A stretch of 64,000 nt of DNA from Butyrivibrio sp. MC2021 (GTDB lineage: Bacteria; Bacillota; Clostridia; Lachnospirales; Lachnospiraceae): positions 682,001 to 746,000 of the forward strand of contig NZ_JHXX01000001.1 in the NCBI RefSeq assembly GCF_000621605.1, written 5' to 3'. The notes under the pieces are model-generated. The model did no database searches and was not told the DNA's origin. It worked only from the letters and a program-made list of their open reading frames with translations. A program made the translations under genes and the position numbers. Shown in pieces: positions 7,559-15,375 of the stretch; positions within the stretch are counted from its first letter, which is position 1; every line of letters starts with the position of its first letter.

Positions 7559-8467
7559 TCACAAAATATTCCTCTCCATGCTCTCCCGCAGCATCAGCGT
7601 ATCTTCCTCAATATGGGAAAGGAAAGTTATTATTCTATTTCTTTCAGGGAGCACATAACACTTTTGCCCCCACTTTCCGTTAATGCTGAATCCATCCCGG
7701 TATTTCCAAAAGAAATATCCATAGCCCCCTTCCCGGTTCATCTGCTGAACCGAAGTAGCTTTTTCAACATATTCTTCTGAAATGATTCGATGTCCGTTGT
7801 AGACTCCGCCTTTACTCATAAGTATACCGAACTTACTAAGGTCATGAACAGATAGTTTCATGCCTGACGCTCCGTAAAAATATCCTTCCGGACTTCTAGT
7901 ATAATCAAAATGTGTACTCTCCAATTGAGCAAATATTTCCCTTTCAATGAACTTCCCCAGATCTTCCCCCAGAATCTCAGTGAGCGCCACACCGATGAGA
8001 TAAGCATTAATATTGTTGTAATTAAAAACTTTTTCCTGAGGATTATCTATCTCACAACCCAAACTAAAATCCAGGAAATTATCCCCCTCAGCCCTGAAGG
8101 GAAAGCCCCCCACTGACATAGTCAGAAGTCTGTGGAGAGTAATCTCTGAAAAAGCCCGTCTCCGGTCATCACTCATTTCATTTACTTTGTTTTTGGGAAG
8201 GTACTCAAGAACTGATTTCTGAAGATCCACAAGGCCTCTGTCATAGGCTATGCCAAAGGCTATGGACAATACTGATTTGGTGGCGGAATAGATATCATAG
8301 ATGCCGTCATTTACATCCCCGTAGGTATGAGTCAATAGTCCGTTTTCATAGACTTCAACTCCATATACATTCCACCCGTTAGTAGTAATATCATCTGCAA
8401 AATTTTGGAAGGACATCTGCGAAATGGTCCTAGGGGACGGGGTTTGTGGTCCATTTTTTAAATACAT
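7559..8467 (-). CDS. Serine hydrolase, class C beta-lactamase fold
   Basis: A 302-residue member of the S12/class C beta-lactamase-related family. It has SATK (Ser61, Lys64; the SxxK nucleophile motif), YNN (Tyr150, Asn152; the YxN motif) and a GKWGQ segment in the place of the third motif. There is no signal peptide, so it is probably cytoplasmic, like many esterase or peptidase members. The start at 8467 has an AAAGGA site eight bases upstream. Residues about 4-12 are encoded by a copy of the REP-like repeat at 8431-8459, which means that the original N-terminus was altered; homology to the family begins only around residue 17. Confidence 0.85.
   Translation of the reverse strand: MYLKNGPQTPSPRTISQMSFQNFADDITTNGWNVYGVEVYENGLLTHTYGDVNDGIYDIYSATKSVLSIAFGIAYDRGLVDLQKSVLEYLPKNKVNEMSDDRRRAFSEITLHRLLTMSVGGFPFRAEGDNFLDFSLGCEIDNPQEKVFNYNNINAYLIGVALTEILGEDLGKFIEREIFAQLESTHFDYTRSPEGYFYGASGMKLSVHDLSKFGILMSKGGVYNGHRIISEEYVEKATSVQQMNREGGYGYFFWKYRDGFSINGKWGQKCYVLPERNRIITFLSHIEEDTLMLRESMERNIL
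8431..8459 (+). repeat. REP-like element inside a gene (copy C)
   Basis: TAGGGGACGGGG followed by TTTGTGGTCCATTTTTT is nearly identical to copy A. AAATGGTCC just to its left matches the outer flank of copy E. It lies in frame within the 5' end of the serine hydrolase gene. Confidence 0.85.
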
Positions 8468-8540
8468 ATTGCTTTTCCTTTATTAAACGAATATAATGCT
8501 AAAAAAGTATTTAAATCCAAAAATCTTTTTAGGAGTAAAT

Positions 8541-8690
8541 ATGCCAAGAAAACCCAGAATCATGAGTTCAACTGGCATATATCATATCATACTTCGTTCT
8601 GTTAATCAGCATATCATCTTTGAAGACGATTCCGATTACCAAAAATTCCTATTTGTTTTATCAGATTGTGTAAAGAAATATAATGGTACT
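8541..8690 (+). pseudogene. Truncated REP-associated transposase (RAYT, Y1 family)
   Basis: ATG at 8541 follows an AGGAG site and opens with MPRKPRIMSSTGIYHIILR, then a QHIIFEDDSDYQKFL segment and KKYN. This is the N-terminal third of Y1-type (IS200-like) REP-associated tyrosine transposases. Homology ends at about 8690, where REP copy D begins. The catalytic His-hydrophobic-His motif and the tyrosine helix are therefore missing. The frame continues into the repeat and beyond but encodes no further transposase residues. It is a fossil of the enzyme that probably spread the repeat family seen here. Confidence 0.85.
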
Positions 8691-8740
8691 AGGGGACGGG
8701 GTTTAGGGTCCATTTTTTGGCCCTATAACCCCGTCCCCCA
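8691..8740. repeat. REP-like element, full palindrome (copy D)
   Basis: AGGGGACGGGG, then TTTAGGGTCC, then a run of six T, GGCCCTATAA and CCCCGTCCCC form a near-perfect hairpin of about 20-bp arms. It truncates the RAYT fragment and lies nine bases from the stop of the GH43 gene, so it may also terminate that transcript. Confidence 0.9.
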
Positions 8741-8748
8741 GGTTCATT

Positions 8749-11019
8749 TTATTCTAATATGTAATCAAAAGAATTGCCTATCTTGCCATTACCGGTTGAT
8801 CCAAACTCAATGCTTGAACCATCATAAATAGTCTTGTTCCAGTCAACCGGAGTTATCACATAATAGTTGCCGCTGGTGGTGACATTTACATTCCAGCTAG
8901 AATCTATATTCACCTGATTTTTGTTGACTTTAAGTGTCCAACCATTTACTGTGCTTCCGGTGTTGTTGGAAATCTTGTAGCTGATCTGATAACCTGACCC
9001 CCAGTTGTTAATAGAGTATGTAAGCTCCAGGCCTGATGAAACCACAACAGGATCAGGATCGGGAGTTGGCTCCGGGTCCGGCTCTACAACTATCGGATCC
9101 GGCTCCTCTACAACAGGTTCCGGATCGGGCTGTACCGATTCAGGATCCTGGCTTGGCTGATCATTTATAGCCTCAAACTGCCACTGCTGGTTGGGATTTC
9201 CATAGTAGAGCCACTGGCATACATTGCTTCCGTCTGCTGTTTTGTGCTCATAAACATCCAGGTAACGAACCTTATCAGAAGCTTTTGTTGCGATGGTATA
9301 AACACCGTTTGTTCCTGTATTCTTAACCAGAAACTTCTGAGCATCGCCTGAATAACCATGGTAAATACCGATATTTGCTCCATCTTCGTCACTGCCGTTT
9401 TGAATATCAAGCATGTAATTTCCAAGGCCGCTTGTAAGGGTGATATAACCATCACCGGTGTTGGTCACATACCACTTCTGTCCCTCAGCCCCTGTACCGG
9501 TGCTGATGCACACATTGGTCCAACTGTTGAACCTGTTACCCTCTACTGTCAGATACTTCTTTGAAAGAGTGTTCTTAAGATAATACCAGCCATCATTTAT
9601 GCGGGCTGTCTGATTATTGTTTACATTCTGGCCGCCGGACTGTGTACCGGGATCAGGTGTAGGCTCGGGATCAGGCTGTACTGTGCCGCTTGCAGCTATG
9701 AATTTCCAGTAGTTGAAATTCATAAGTGATCCGTTGCCGCCCTTAAACATAAAGTAAAGGTCGTGCTTACCTGTAGCTCCACTTATATCGCAGGTTCTAG
9801 TGACATATTTCTGCCATCCGTCTGTTTTACCCACATCAACGGTACCGATAAGTTTTCCGTTTGTACCGTCCAGGCGAAGCTCAATCCTTCCACCGCCATA
9901 AGCTGATGCAACCCTAGCCTCAAAGGAATTGGCTCCGTTTCCGAAATCAACATTTTTAACCTTGATCCAGTCTCCGTTTTCAATGTAGGCTACGTTAAGT
10001 GTTCCCTCTCCGCAGCTTTCCGTCTCCACTCCAGAAGAGTTGCAGATGGTCTCAGCCTCAACCTTGGTGTAAGGATTAAGTGTGGCAATAGCAGAGGGTC
10101 CGGATTTGCTCATCTTAATAGTCGGAATCGATCCGTCATAGTTGTACTTAAACTCCTCAACAGCTACAGAACGGGCAAATCCGCTTCCTCCGGGAAGTGC
10201 TCCGTTATGGTAAAAGAAATAAGAATGCCCCTTAAAATCCACAATACCGCAGTGGTTGGTAAAGCTCTTTCCCTCAGTTGGCATTATCACACCGCGGTAT
10301 GTCCATGGGCCTGTAGGTGAAGTACTGGTTGAATAGGAAATATGCTCCGGAATTCCACCTGCTGCATAAAGCATGTAATACAGGCTGCCACGCTTATAGA
10401 ACCATGGTCCCTCTATATACTTATCACTAGAGGAAATATTATATACTCTGTTGATACCGCCGGAATAAGAGGTCATATCTCTGTTAAGCTTTACATAATA
10501 AAGATTGGAATTACCAAAATAAAGGTAAGCCTATCCATCTGGATCCACATAAACAGTAGGATCAATAAAACTTGCCCCCTGACAAAGAGGTCTTCCGATA
10601 GCATCCTTGAAAGGTCCTGTAGGACTGTCTGATACCGCAACACCTATAGAATTTCCGCCCTGCTTTGCTATTACAGGAACGTAATAATAAAACTTGCCAT
10701 TTCTTTCAATTACCTGCCCTGCCCAGGCATCACTTTTTGCCCAACTAAAGGTATTCAGTGAGCATACAACGCCGTGATCCTGCCAATTTACCATATCCTT
10801 GGTTGAATAGCAGTGCCAGTCCCTCATGTCGTAATATGAGGCCCCATCCTCATCATGTCCCGTGTACACATACAGTGTATCCCCATACACCATAGGCGCA
10901 GGATCCGTAGTATAAATAGTCTGAACAATCGGATTATCCGCTTTTGCTGTCACCGGAGACAATCCCACAACAATCATAGCCGCCATCAAGGCGCCGGCAA
11001 TTCTACCTACTTTCTTCAT
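8749..11019 (-). pseudogene. Secreted GH43 glycosidase with CBM6-RICIN-CBM2, interrupted by an amber codon
   Basis: The gene begins at 11019 with a signal peptide ([19 protein letters not shown]) preceded by a GAAGGG site. It would encode 756 residues but for one in-frame TAG at 10531-10533 (codon 163), in a place where relatives have glutamine. Reading through gives a complete protein. It has a GH43 five-blade domain (Asp39 base, Asp153, Glu203 acid in YIEGPW), a CBM6 (about 290-420), a Pro/Asp linker, a RICIN/CBM13 domain (about 450-590), a second acidic linker and a C-terminal CBM2-type domain. The expected activity is arabinofuranosidase or xylosidase on plant hemicellulose. Both halves remain free of other damage, so the nonsense change is recent, a sequencing error, or a readthrough codon. 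Confidence 0.85.
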
Positions 11020-11061
11020 AACCGCCCTTCTCCATATAAAAATATAGTTGTAAATGGTCCA

Positions 11062-11118
11062 CAGGGACGGGGTTTTGGGGCCATTTTTTGGCCCTAGAAC
11101 CCCGTCCCCCAGGGCCAT
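11062..11118. repeat. REP-like element, full palindrome (copy E)
   Basis: CAGGGACGGGG, TTTTGGGGCC, six T, GGCCCTAGAA and CCCCGTCCCCC form a long hairpin, with outer ATGGTCC/GGGCCAT flanks. It lies between the GH43 start and the divergent GGDEF gene. The rest of the 11020-11379 gap holds the GGDEF promoter and no gene. Confidence 0.9.
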
Positions 11119-11289
11119 CATAGCAATTCCGGAAACGTTTCTCATCCCAAATATTGCTTCTGTTTTTGCACAATTTGCTATTAATTCCGCTAATTTTCTG
11201 TTATCTTTATCGGTTTCCAATTATTTGCAGAATTATCAGTGTTTTTATACATATCCCATAAAAAGTTTCCTGTATATCAAAACAACTTC

Positions 11290-11319
11290 TTGACACATTT
11301 TAAATATATGTGCTATAAA
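11290..11319 (+). promoter_or_regulatory. Predicted promoter of the GGDEF gene
   Basis: TTGACA (11290-11295), an 18-base spacer and TATAAA (11314-11319), about 60 bases ahead of the start codon, which has an AAGGAGG ribosome site. Confidence 0.65.
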
Positions 11320-11379
11320 ATATTTGTCTGACATATTATTTCTGAAATAATATCTAAAAAATATTATAAGGAGGGTTAT

Positions 11380-12084
11380 ATGGCAAAAAAAGTTGTAGAA
11401 AACGAAAGCAGACCAATTACTGCAGATGATCACAAAAAGCTTAACGGTAAGAAGCCCAACACTGTCAATGAGGCACTGGGACTTCCCTTAGGAGATCAGT
11501 TTGATATTGATCTTACCGAGATTCTTGCCGGGGATTCAGAGGAGAAGGGCGAGACCGTTGTCATCGCACTTATCGACTGCGATGAATTCATGTCAGTTAA
11601 TAAGGAATTCGGAGTTGAGGCCGGGGATAAGTTTTTGATTGAGACCGGCAACTATATCAAGGAGAATGCCCCCAAGGACAGCGTGGTTTACCGTATCGGC
11701 GGTGACGAATTCGGTATTATCTTCAAGGGGCTTACAGAGAGAGAGGACATTTTCCTTTTCCTCAATGATCTGAAGAACAATTACGATGTCAGAACTCCCG
11801 ATGGAACTAAGCACACTCTTACAATCGGCATGGCTACCGCATTTATCGATGCCAATCGCTGCGCTGAGCTCACCAGGAAGGCTGACGGCGCTCTCTTCCG
11901 CGCCAAGGCAGGAGGCCGCAACAAGATCGCAATGGCCAGAGAGGAAAAGATGATTCCCAAGACCAGCCATTACACACAGGACCAGCTTCAGCGTCTTTCC
12001 AAGCTGGCCGCAAGAGAAGGTATCGGAGAAGCTTTCCTTCTTCGTGAGGCTCTGGATCTGTTACTCAAAAAATACGACGTATAA
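11380..12084 (+). CDS. GGDEF diguanylate cyclase with putative C-terminal ribbon-helix-helix domain
   Basis: A 234-residue cytoplasmic protein. Residues about 58-188 form a GGDEF domain with the full active-site motif RIGGDEF (Gly107-Phe111) and the LIDCDEF metal segment (Asp66), so it should make c-di-GMP. No RxxD inhibitory site is seen five residues ahead. The last 37 residues (YTQDQLQRLSKLAAREG, then FLLREALDLLLKK) have the strand-helix-helix pattern of CopG/Arc-type ribbon-helix-helix DNA-binding domains. There is no transmembrane or sensory domain. It is transcribed alone from its own promoter and ends at a strong terminator. The GGDEF call is firm; the DNA-binding tail is an inference from pattern. 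Confidence 0.88.
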   Translation: MAKKVVENESRPITADDHKKLNGKKPNTVNEALGLPLGDQFDIDLTEILAGDSEEKGETVVIALIDCDEFMSVNKEFGVEAGDKFLIETGNYIKENAPKDSVVYRIGGDEFGIIFKGLTEREDIFLFLNDLKNNYDVRTPDGTKHTLTIGMATAFIDANRCAELTRKADGALFRAKAGGRNKIAMAREEKMIPKTSHYTQDQLQRLSKLAAREGIGEAFLLREALDLLLKKYDV

Positions 12085-12106
12085 TGTAATGTCACTTAAC
12101 TAAAAG

Positions 12107-12137
12107 AAGCGCCACACTCTATCTGAGTGTGGCGCTT
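12107..12137. terminator. Bidirectional intrinsic terminator
   Basis: A perfect 13-bp stem, AAGCGCCACACTC and its complement, with a five-base loop. It lies between the convergent GGDEF and zinc-ribbon genes. Confidence 0.85.
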
Positions 12138-12155
12138 TAGTCATGCGTGATCGGA

Positions 12156-14129
12156 TCAGTTATCCTGAATTACTCTGCCGCCAATATATAAATATCTGTG
12201 ATAATCGCCATCCATGAAGCAGGTTGCATATTCTACAGAATAAGAAGAATAAAAACTGTCACATTCGCAGCCGGTATCAGTAATCTTATCATTCGAATCC
12301 ACAAAGCACAATTTTCCATCCTTCACAAAGTAAAGACGATCCTCCGGGAAATTGTAATGTGTTGTATAGGTGTAGTTATAATCTGCACCGTCGGTGATCA
12401 TTTTTGAATCACCGTTTTCAACCTTCCAAAGCTGTCCCTCCCTGTTGCAGTACCAGAGGCGCTCAAAACTAAGATCGCAGCTCACAGAAGATACATATCC
12501 CTCTACAGTAATAGTATCAAGAAGCTTAACGCCCTGATCTTTCTTGTACTCATATTTGCAGAAAGTGCCGTCCTCTTCTCCCGGAGCCAGATAGTAACAG
12601 ACATCATCGGAATAAGAAACTGCCAGCTCATAAACATAATTATCGCAGATCTCATAAGGGTCTTTATCGGGGCCTTCAAAAATGAAAACACCATTCTTGG
12701 AACTTCCAAAAGCTATTCCATACAGGCTAGGGCTGTCAATGATCTCCACCATGTAGCCAAGCTTGAGTCCTATATCACCGGTAGACACACTGTCAACAAC
12801 CTTATTATATACAAGTTTGGCCTCATCCAGGGAATCATCATAGTAAAACAGGTTATAACTCTCTCTCTGCTTGATCAATACCGACTTACATTCATTGTCA
12901 ATATAAACTCTGTTAGGCTTGATCTTGCCGATCTCCTTATTGAAATCAGAAACCTTGAAACAGTACATACTGTAGTTAGTTTCATCATCCTCAGGGGCTG
13001 CACCATAGATAAGCTGTCCATCATCTGATAAGGAAAAAATATCACAATAGCCTGTATAAACCTTCTGAGGTTCTGTCTCTATTCCGGCCACAAAGAGCTC
13101 TGTGCCGTTCTCAGTATACTTGGTATATGCAACCATTTTACCATTGGGAGAAATCAGCATGTCATAACCGGCAACAGATTCATCCACCTTATACTTTTTC
13201 TTCTGATCTCTGTCAACAATATAAAGAGATGCATTCTCATTGGAGTAGCTGGTTACATAGTACAAAGCGTTACCGTTATAGCTGATTCCGCCATAGTTGA
13301 CATCAACCGCTTCCACCTCCACGTCAAGGGCGGAATTGATATAATAAAGTGCGTTACTGTCAATAACAACCATGCTGGAATTGGCCCTTGAAAAATAGCT
13401 GTTCAGATAGCCGCTATCCTTGCGGAAATCCATATTGTAGGAGCCGGTATCATTGTAAATACCGCCATCCACAACATAGATAACATTACCCTCCTGCCTG
13501 TTCTGGGTTCCCTTCTTTTCCATATCTACAGAACCGGGATTACCATTACCATTACCATTGCCGCTGCCTCCGGTAGGATCATCGGGTTCTTCCAAAGGTT
13601 CCGGATCATCAGGACCATTGTTTACCGAAGGTGTATTTCCTCCTGATGTTCCATTGTTATCTCCGGAACCGTTATTACCTGAAGGCTGTGCACCTACCAG
13701 CTGCATTCCACGACTCACTATTCCAGGAATTACCTTGAAGCATGTAAATGCGCCAAGCATAAGGGCCAGTATGGCTGCAACTCCTATGAGAATATACTTA
13801 CTTTTAGGCATAGACCTGTTTCCGGTCATCCCTGCCATCCGGGCAAATTCAGGGCTCGCCTGCTCCATACCGGGCATAGGTCCCATATTAGGCATTTGAT
13901 TTGGAATCTGATTCATATTAGGCATCTGATTCATATCCGGTGCCTGACCCATATCCGGTGCCTGACCCATGTTGGGCATCTGGCTCTGCGGTGCCCATAC
14001 AATGTTCGCAGGTCCGCCTGAGGGCTGTCCTCCCATATTCTGTTCCTGCGCAGTATTAACCTTCTCACCGCAGGTTCTGCAAAATTTTTCTCCCGGTTGC
14101 AAAATGCTACCGCAATTATTACAATTCAT
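12156..14129 (-). CDS. Zinc-ribbon membrane protein with extracellular propeller-like domain
   Basis: A 657-residue protein. The N-terminus is a zinc ribbon (CxxC at 3/6 and 17/20), followed by a low-complexity Met/Asn/Pro/Gln stretch (about 50-90) and one membrane segment (about 111-131). An Asn/Gly/Pro-rich linker then leads to a long outer domain (about 195-657) with repeated Tyr- and Asp-rich strands (YYVTSYS, VDRDQKKKY, LWKVENG) typical of beta-propeller or TolB/DUF5050-like sensors. I cannot assign a function. It lies 46 bases downstream of prsW on the same strand, so the two are likely co-transcribed, and PrsW might cleave it or monitor it. Only the topology is firm. Confidence 0.8.
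   Translation of the reverse strand: MNCNNCGSILQPGEKFCRTCGEKVNTAQEQNMGGQPSGGPANIVWAPQSQMPNMGQAPDMGQAPDMNQMPNMNQIPNQMPNMGPMPGMEQASPEFARMAGMTGNRSMPKSKYILIGVAAILALMLGAFTCFKVIPGIVSRGMQLVGAQPSGNNGSGDNNGTSGGNTPSVNNGPDDPEPLEEPDDPTGGSGNGNGNGNPGSVDMEKKGTQNRQEGNVIYVVDGGIYNDTGSYNMDFRKDSGYLNSYFSRANSSMVVIDSNALYYINSALDVEVEAVDVNYGGISYNGNALYYVTSYSNENASLYIVDRDQKKKYKVDESVAGYDMLISPNGKMVAYTKYTENGTELFVAGIETEPQKVYTGYCDIFSLSDDGQLIYGAAPEDDETNYSMYCFKVSDFNKEIGKIKPNRVYIDNECKSVLIKQRESYNLFYYDDSLDEAKLVYNKVVDSVSTGDIGLKLGYMVEIIDSPSLYGIAFGSSKNGVFIFEGPDKDPYEICDNYVYELAVSYSDDVCYYLAPGEEDGTFCKYEYKKDQGVKLLDTITVEGYVSSVSCDLSFERLWYCNREGQLWKVENGDSKMITDGADYNYTYTTHYNFPEDRLYFVKDGKLCFVDSNDKITDTGCECDSFYSSYSVEYATCFMDGDYHRYLYIGGRVIQDN
13932..13967. 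repeat. 18-bp tandem repeat within a coding region
   Basis: CATATCCGGTGCCTGACC is repeated head to tail without change at 13932-13949 and 13950-13967. More diverged copies lie on both sides. It encodes the MGQAPD-type low-complexity linker of the zinc-ribbon protein and could vary in length by slippage. Confidence 0.8.
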
Positions 14130-14175
14130 ATTTCTTACCTCTAACTTGTACTATTCCTGTCAACTAAATGTCTTC

Positions 14176-15291
14176 TTATGCCCGAGGTCCCATACCCTGG
14201 CCGGGGTTCTGAGCCTGTGGCTGAGTCTGGGCCTGCTGGAAATTGACATTCTGATTTGGCTGCCAATTGGCTGTAGGCTGCTGCGCAGGATTATATGTAT
14301 TAACGGGCTGGGCGCTCAGATTTTTGTTCTGCATAACCTGCTGCTGATATGCATTCGCAGCGGGCTGCCAGTTCATGTTCTGGGCCTGCTGAAAATTATT
14401 ATTCTGACTGATCTGATAATTGTATTGTCCCTGCTGTGCTCCCAGTTGAGGGTTCTGATTTCCCATAGTATTCTGCATTCCCGGAAGCTGACCATACATC
14501 TGCTGCATCTGCTGATTGTACTGCATCTGACGTATCTGCTCCTTTTGAGCATTCTTCCTGGTCTCCCACAGATATGCATAATAGTTCTGGAAAATCGCTG
14601 TGTCACCTGAGGACAGGAACTTGATCTTCTTGAAAGCAACTACTACGATGGTGATCTCAAAGGCGAAAAATATAATTTTCGGAAGAATTCCTTCAAATGA
14701 AAGGATAAAATCAAAGAAGCCGTGAACAAGCATAGGTACAAATAGCGCCTTAAACAGGTTGTTCTTCATGGCGCGAATATTCCCCTGCCCCTCACAGTAT
14801 TTGGCAAATCCCATGTACATACCCATGAACACAGCAAATATTGCATGTCCGGGAACAGAAAGCACGCCTCTCAAGGCAGCACTCTCATAGGGAGCATCCC
14901 AAAGATATTTGATATTCTCCAGGGCCGCAAAACCAAGAGAAGCAGTCACACAGTACACTACCGCATCAAAGGTATAGTTAAAGTCCTTATCCTTCCAGGC
15001 TACTATTTTGACTGCCATATATTTGACAAATTCTTCTGATAGACCAACAACAAGGAAATTAAGTATAAGAATACAGAGAATGTTATTAAAGTCGCCATTG
15101 AACAATAAAAGCAATATCATCTGGCCGGCATATTCAAGTACACATGCAATTGCAGTGGAAAGAACGCCACAGACAAAAATCTTGGCAAGAAGGGCTATTG
15201 GCTCCTTTTCAACCTTATCCTCTTTGTAGATAAACCAAAGAAGGACAGCTGCAGGCAAAACAGCCAACACCGTCATGACATAATGATCCAT
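14176..15291 (-). CDS. prsW: PrsW-family intramembrane metalloprotease
   Basis: A 371-residue polytopic membrane protein of the PrsW/CAAX-protease superfamily. The conserved residues are present: EEFVKY (Glu86, Glu87), FAALEN (Glu125), VPGHA (His149) and LVHGFFDF (His190), each in a membrane helix. PrsW in Bacillus cleaves the anti-sigma factor RsiW (site-1). The last 130 residues are an unusual Gln/Asn-rich cytoplasmic tail with no known domain. The start at 15291 has a GGGAG site at seven bases. It is followed by the zinc-ribbon/propeller gene; no sigma/anti-sigma pair is adjacent, so its substrate here is open. Confidence 0.9.
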   Translation of the reverse strand: MDHYVMTVLAVLPAAVLLWFIYKEDKVEKEPIALLAKIFVCGVLSTAIACVLEYAGQMILLLLFNGDFNNILCILILNFLVVGLSEEFVKYMAVKIVAWKDKDFNYTFDAVVYCVTASLGFAALENIKYLWDAPYESAALRGVLSVPGHAIFAVFMGMYMGFAKYCEGQGNIRAMKNNLFKALFVPMLVHGFFDFILSFEGILPKIIFFAFEITIVVVAFKKIKFLSSGDTAIFQNYYAYLWETRKNAQKEQIRQMQYNQQMQQMYGQLPGMQNTMGNQNPQLGAQQGQYNYQISQNNNFQQAQNMNWQPAANAYQQQVMQNKNLSAQPVNTYNPAQQPTANWQPNQNVNFQQAQTQPQAQNPGQGMGPRA

Positions 15292-15346
15292 ATTTTTTCT
15301 CCCATCAAAACTTTATATTACTCCTCTTCTCCCCATAAACAAAAAC

Positions 15347-15375
15347 ATCATACTTCAAAATGAATTAATAATCAA
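15347..15375 (-). promoter_or_regulatory. Predicted promoter of prsW
   Basis: On the minus strand TTGATT (15370-15375), a 17-base spacer and TATGAT (15347-15352). The -35 box overlaps the stop codon of the upstream EAL gene, so prsW and the zinc-ribbon gene can be transcribed apart from the c-di-GMP operon. Confidence 0.6.

Noticed and set aside
8496..8831. A 111-residue frame over the RAYT fragment and repeat
   Set aside because: Only the part from 8541 to 8690 is transposase-like; the rest is translated repeat and the end of the GH43 gene region in the wrong sense.
10531..11220. A 229-residue frame starting at 11220
   Set aside because: The first 67 codons run through REP copy E; the signal-peptide start at 11019 has a ribosome site and fits the GH43 family.
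11020..11379. A c-di-GMP riboswitch near the GGDEF gene
   Set aside because: I searched by eye for the GEMM-I core and found none; only REP copy E and a promoter are visible.
13969..14610. A 213-residue plus-strand frame across the prsW tail and the zinc-ribbon gene
   Set aside because: It is the antisense of Gln-rich codons (Leu/Ile runs) in real genes, not a protein.
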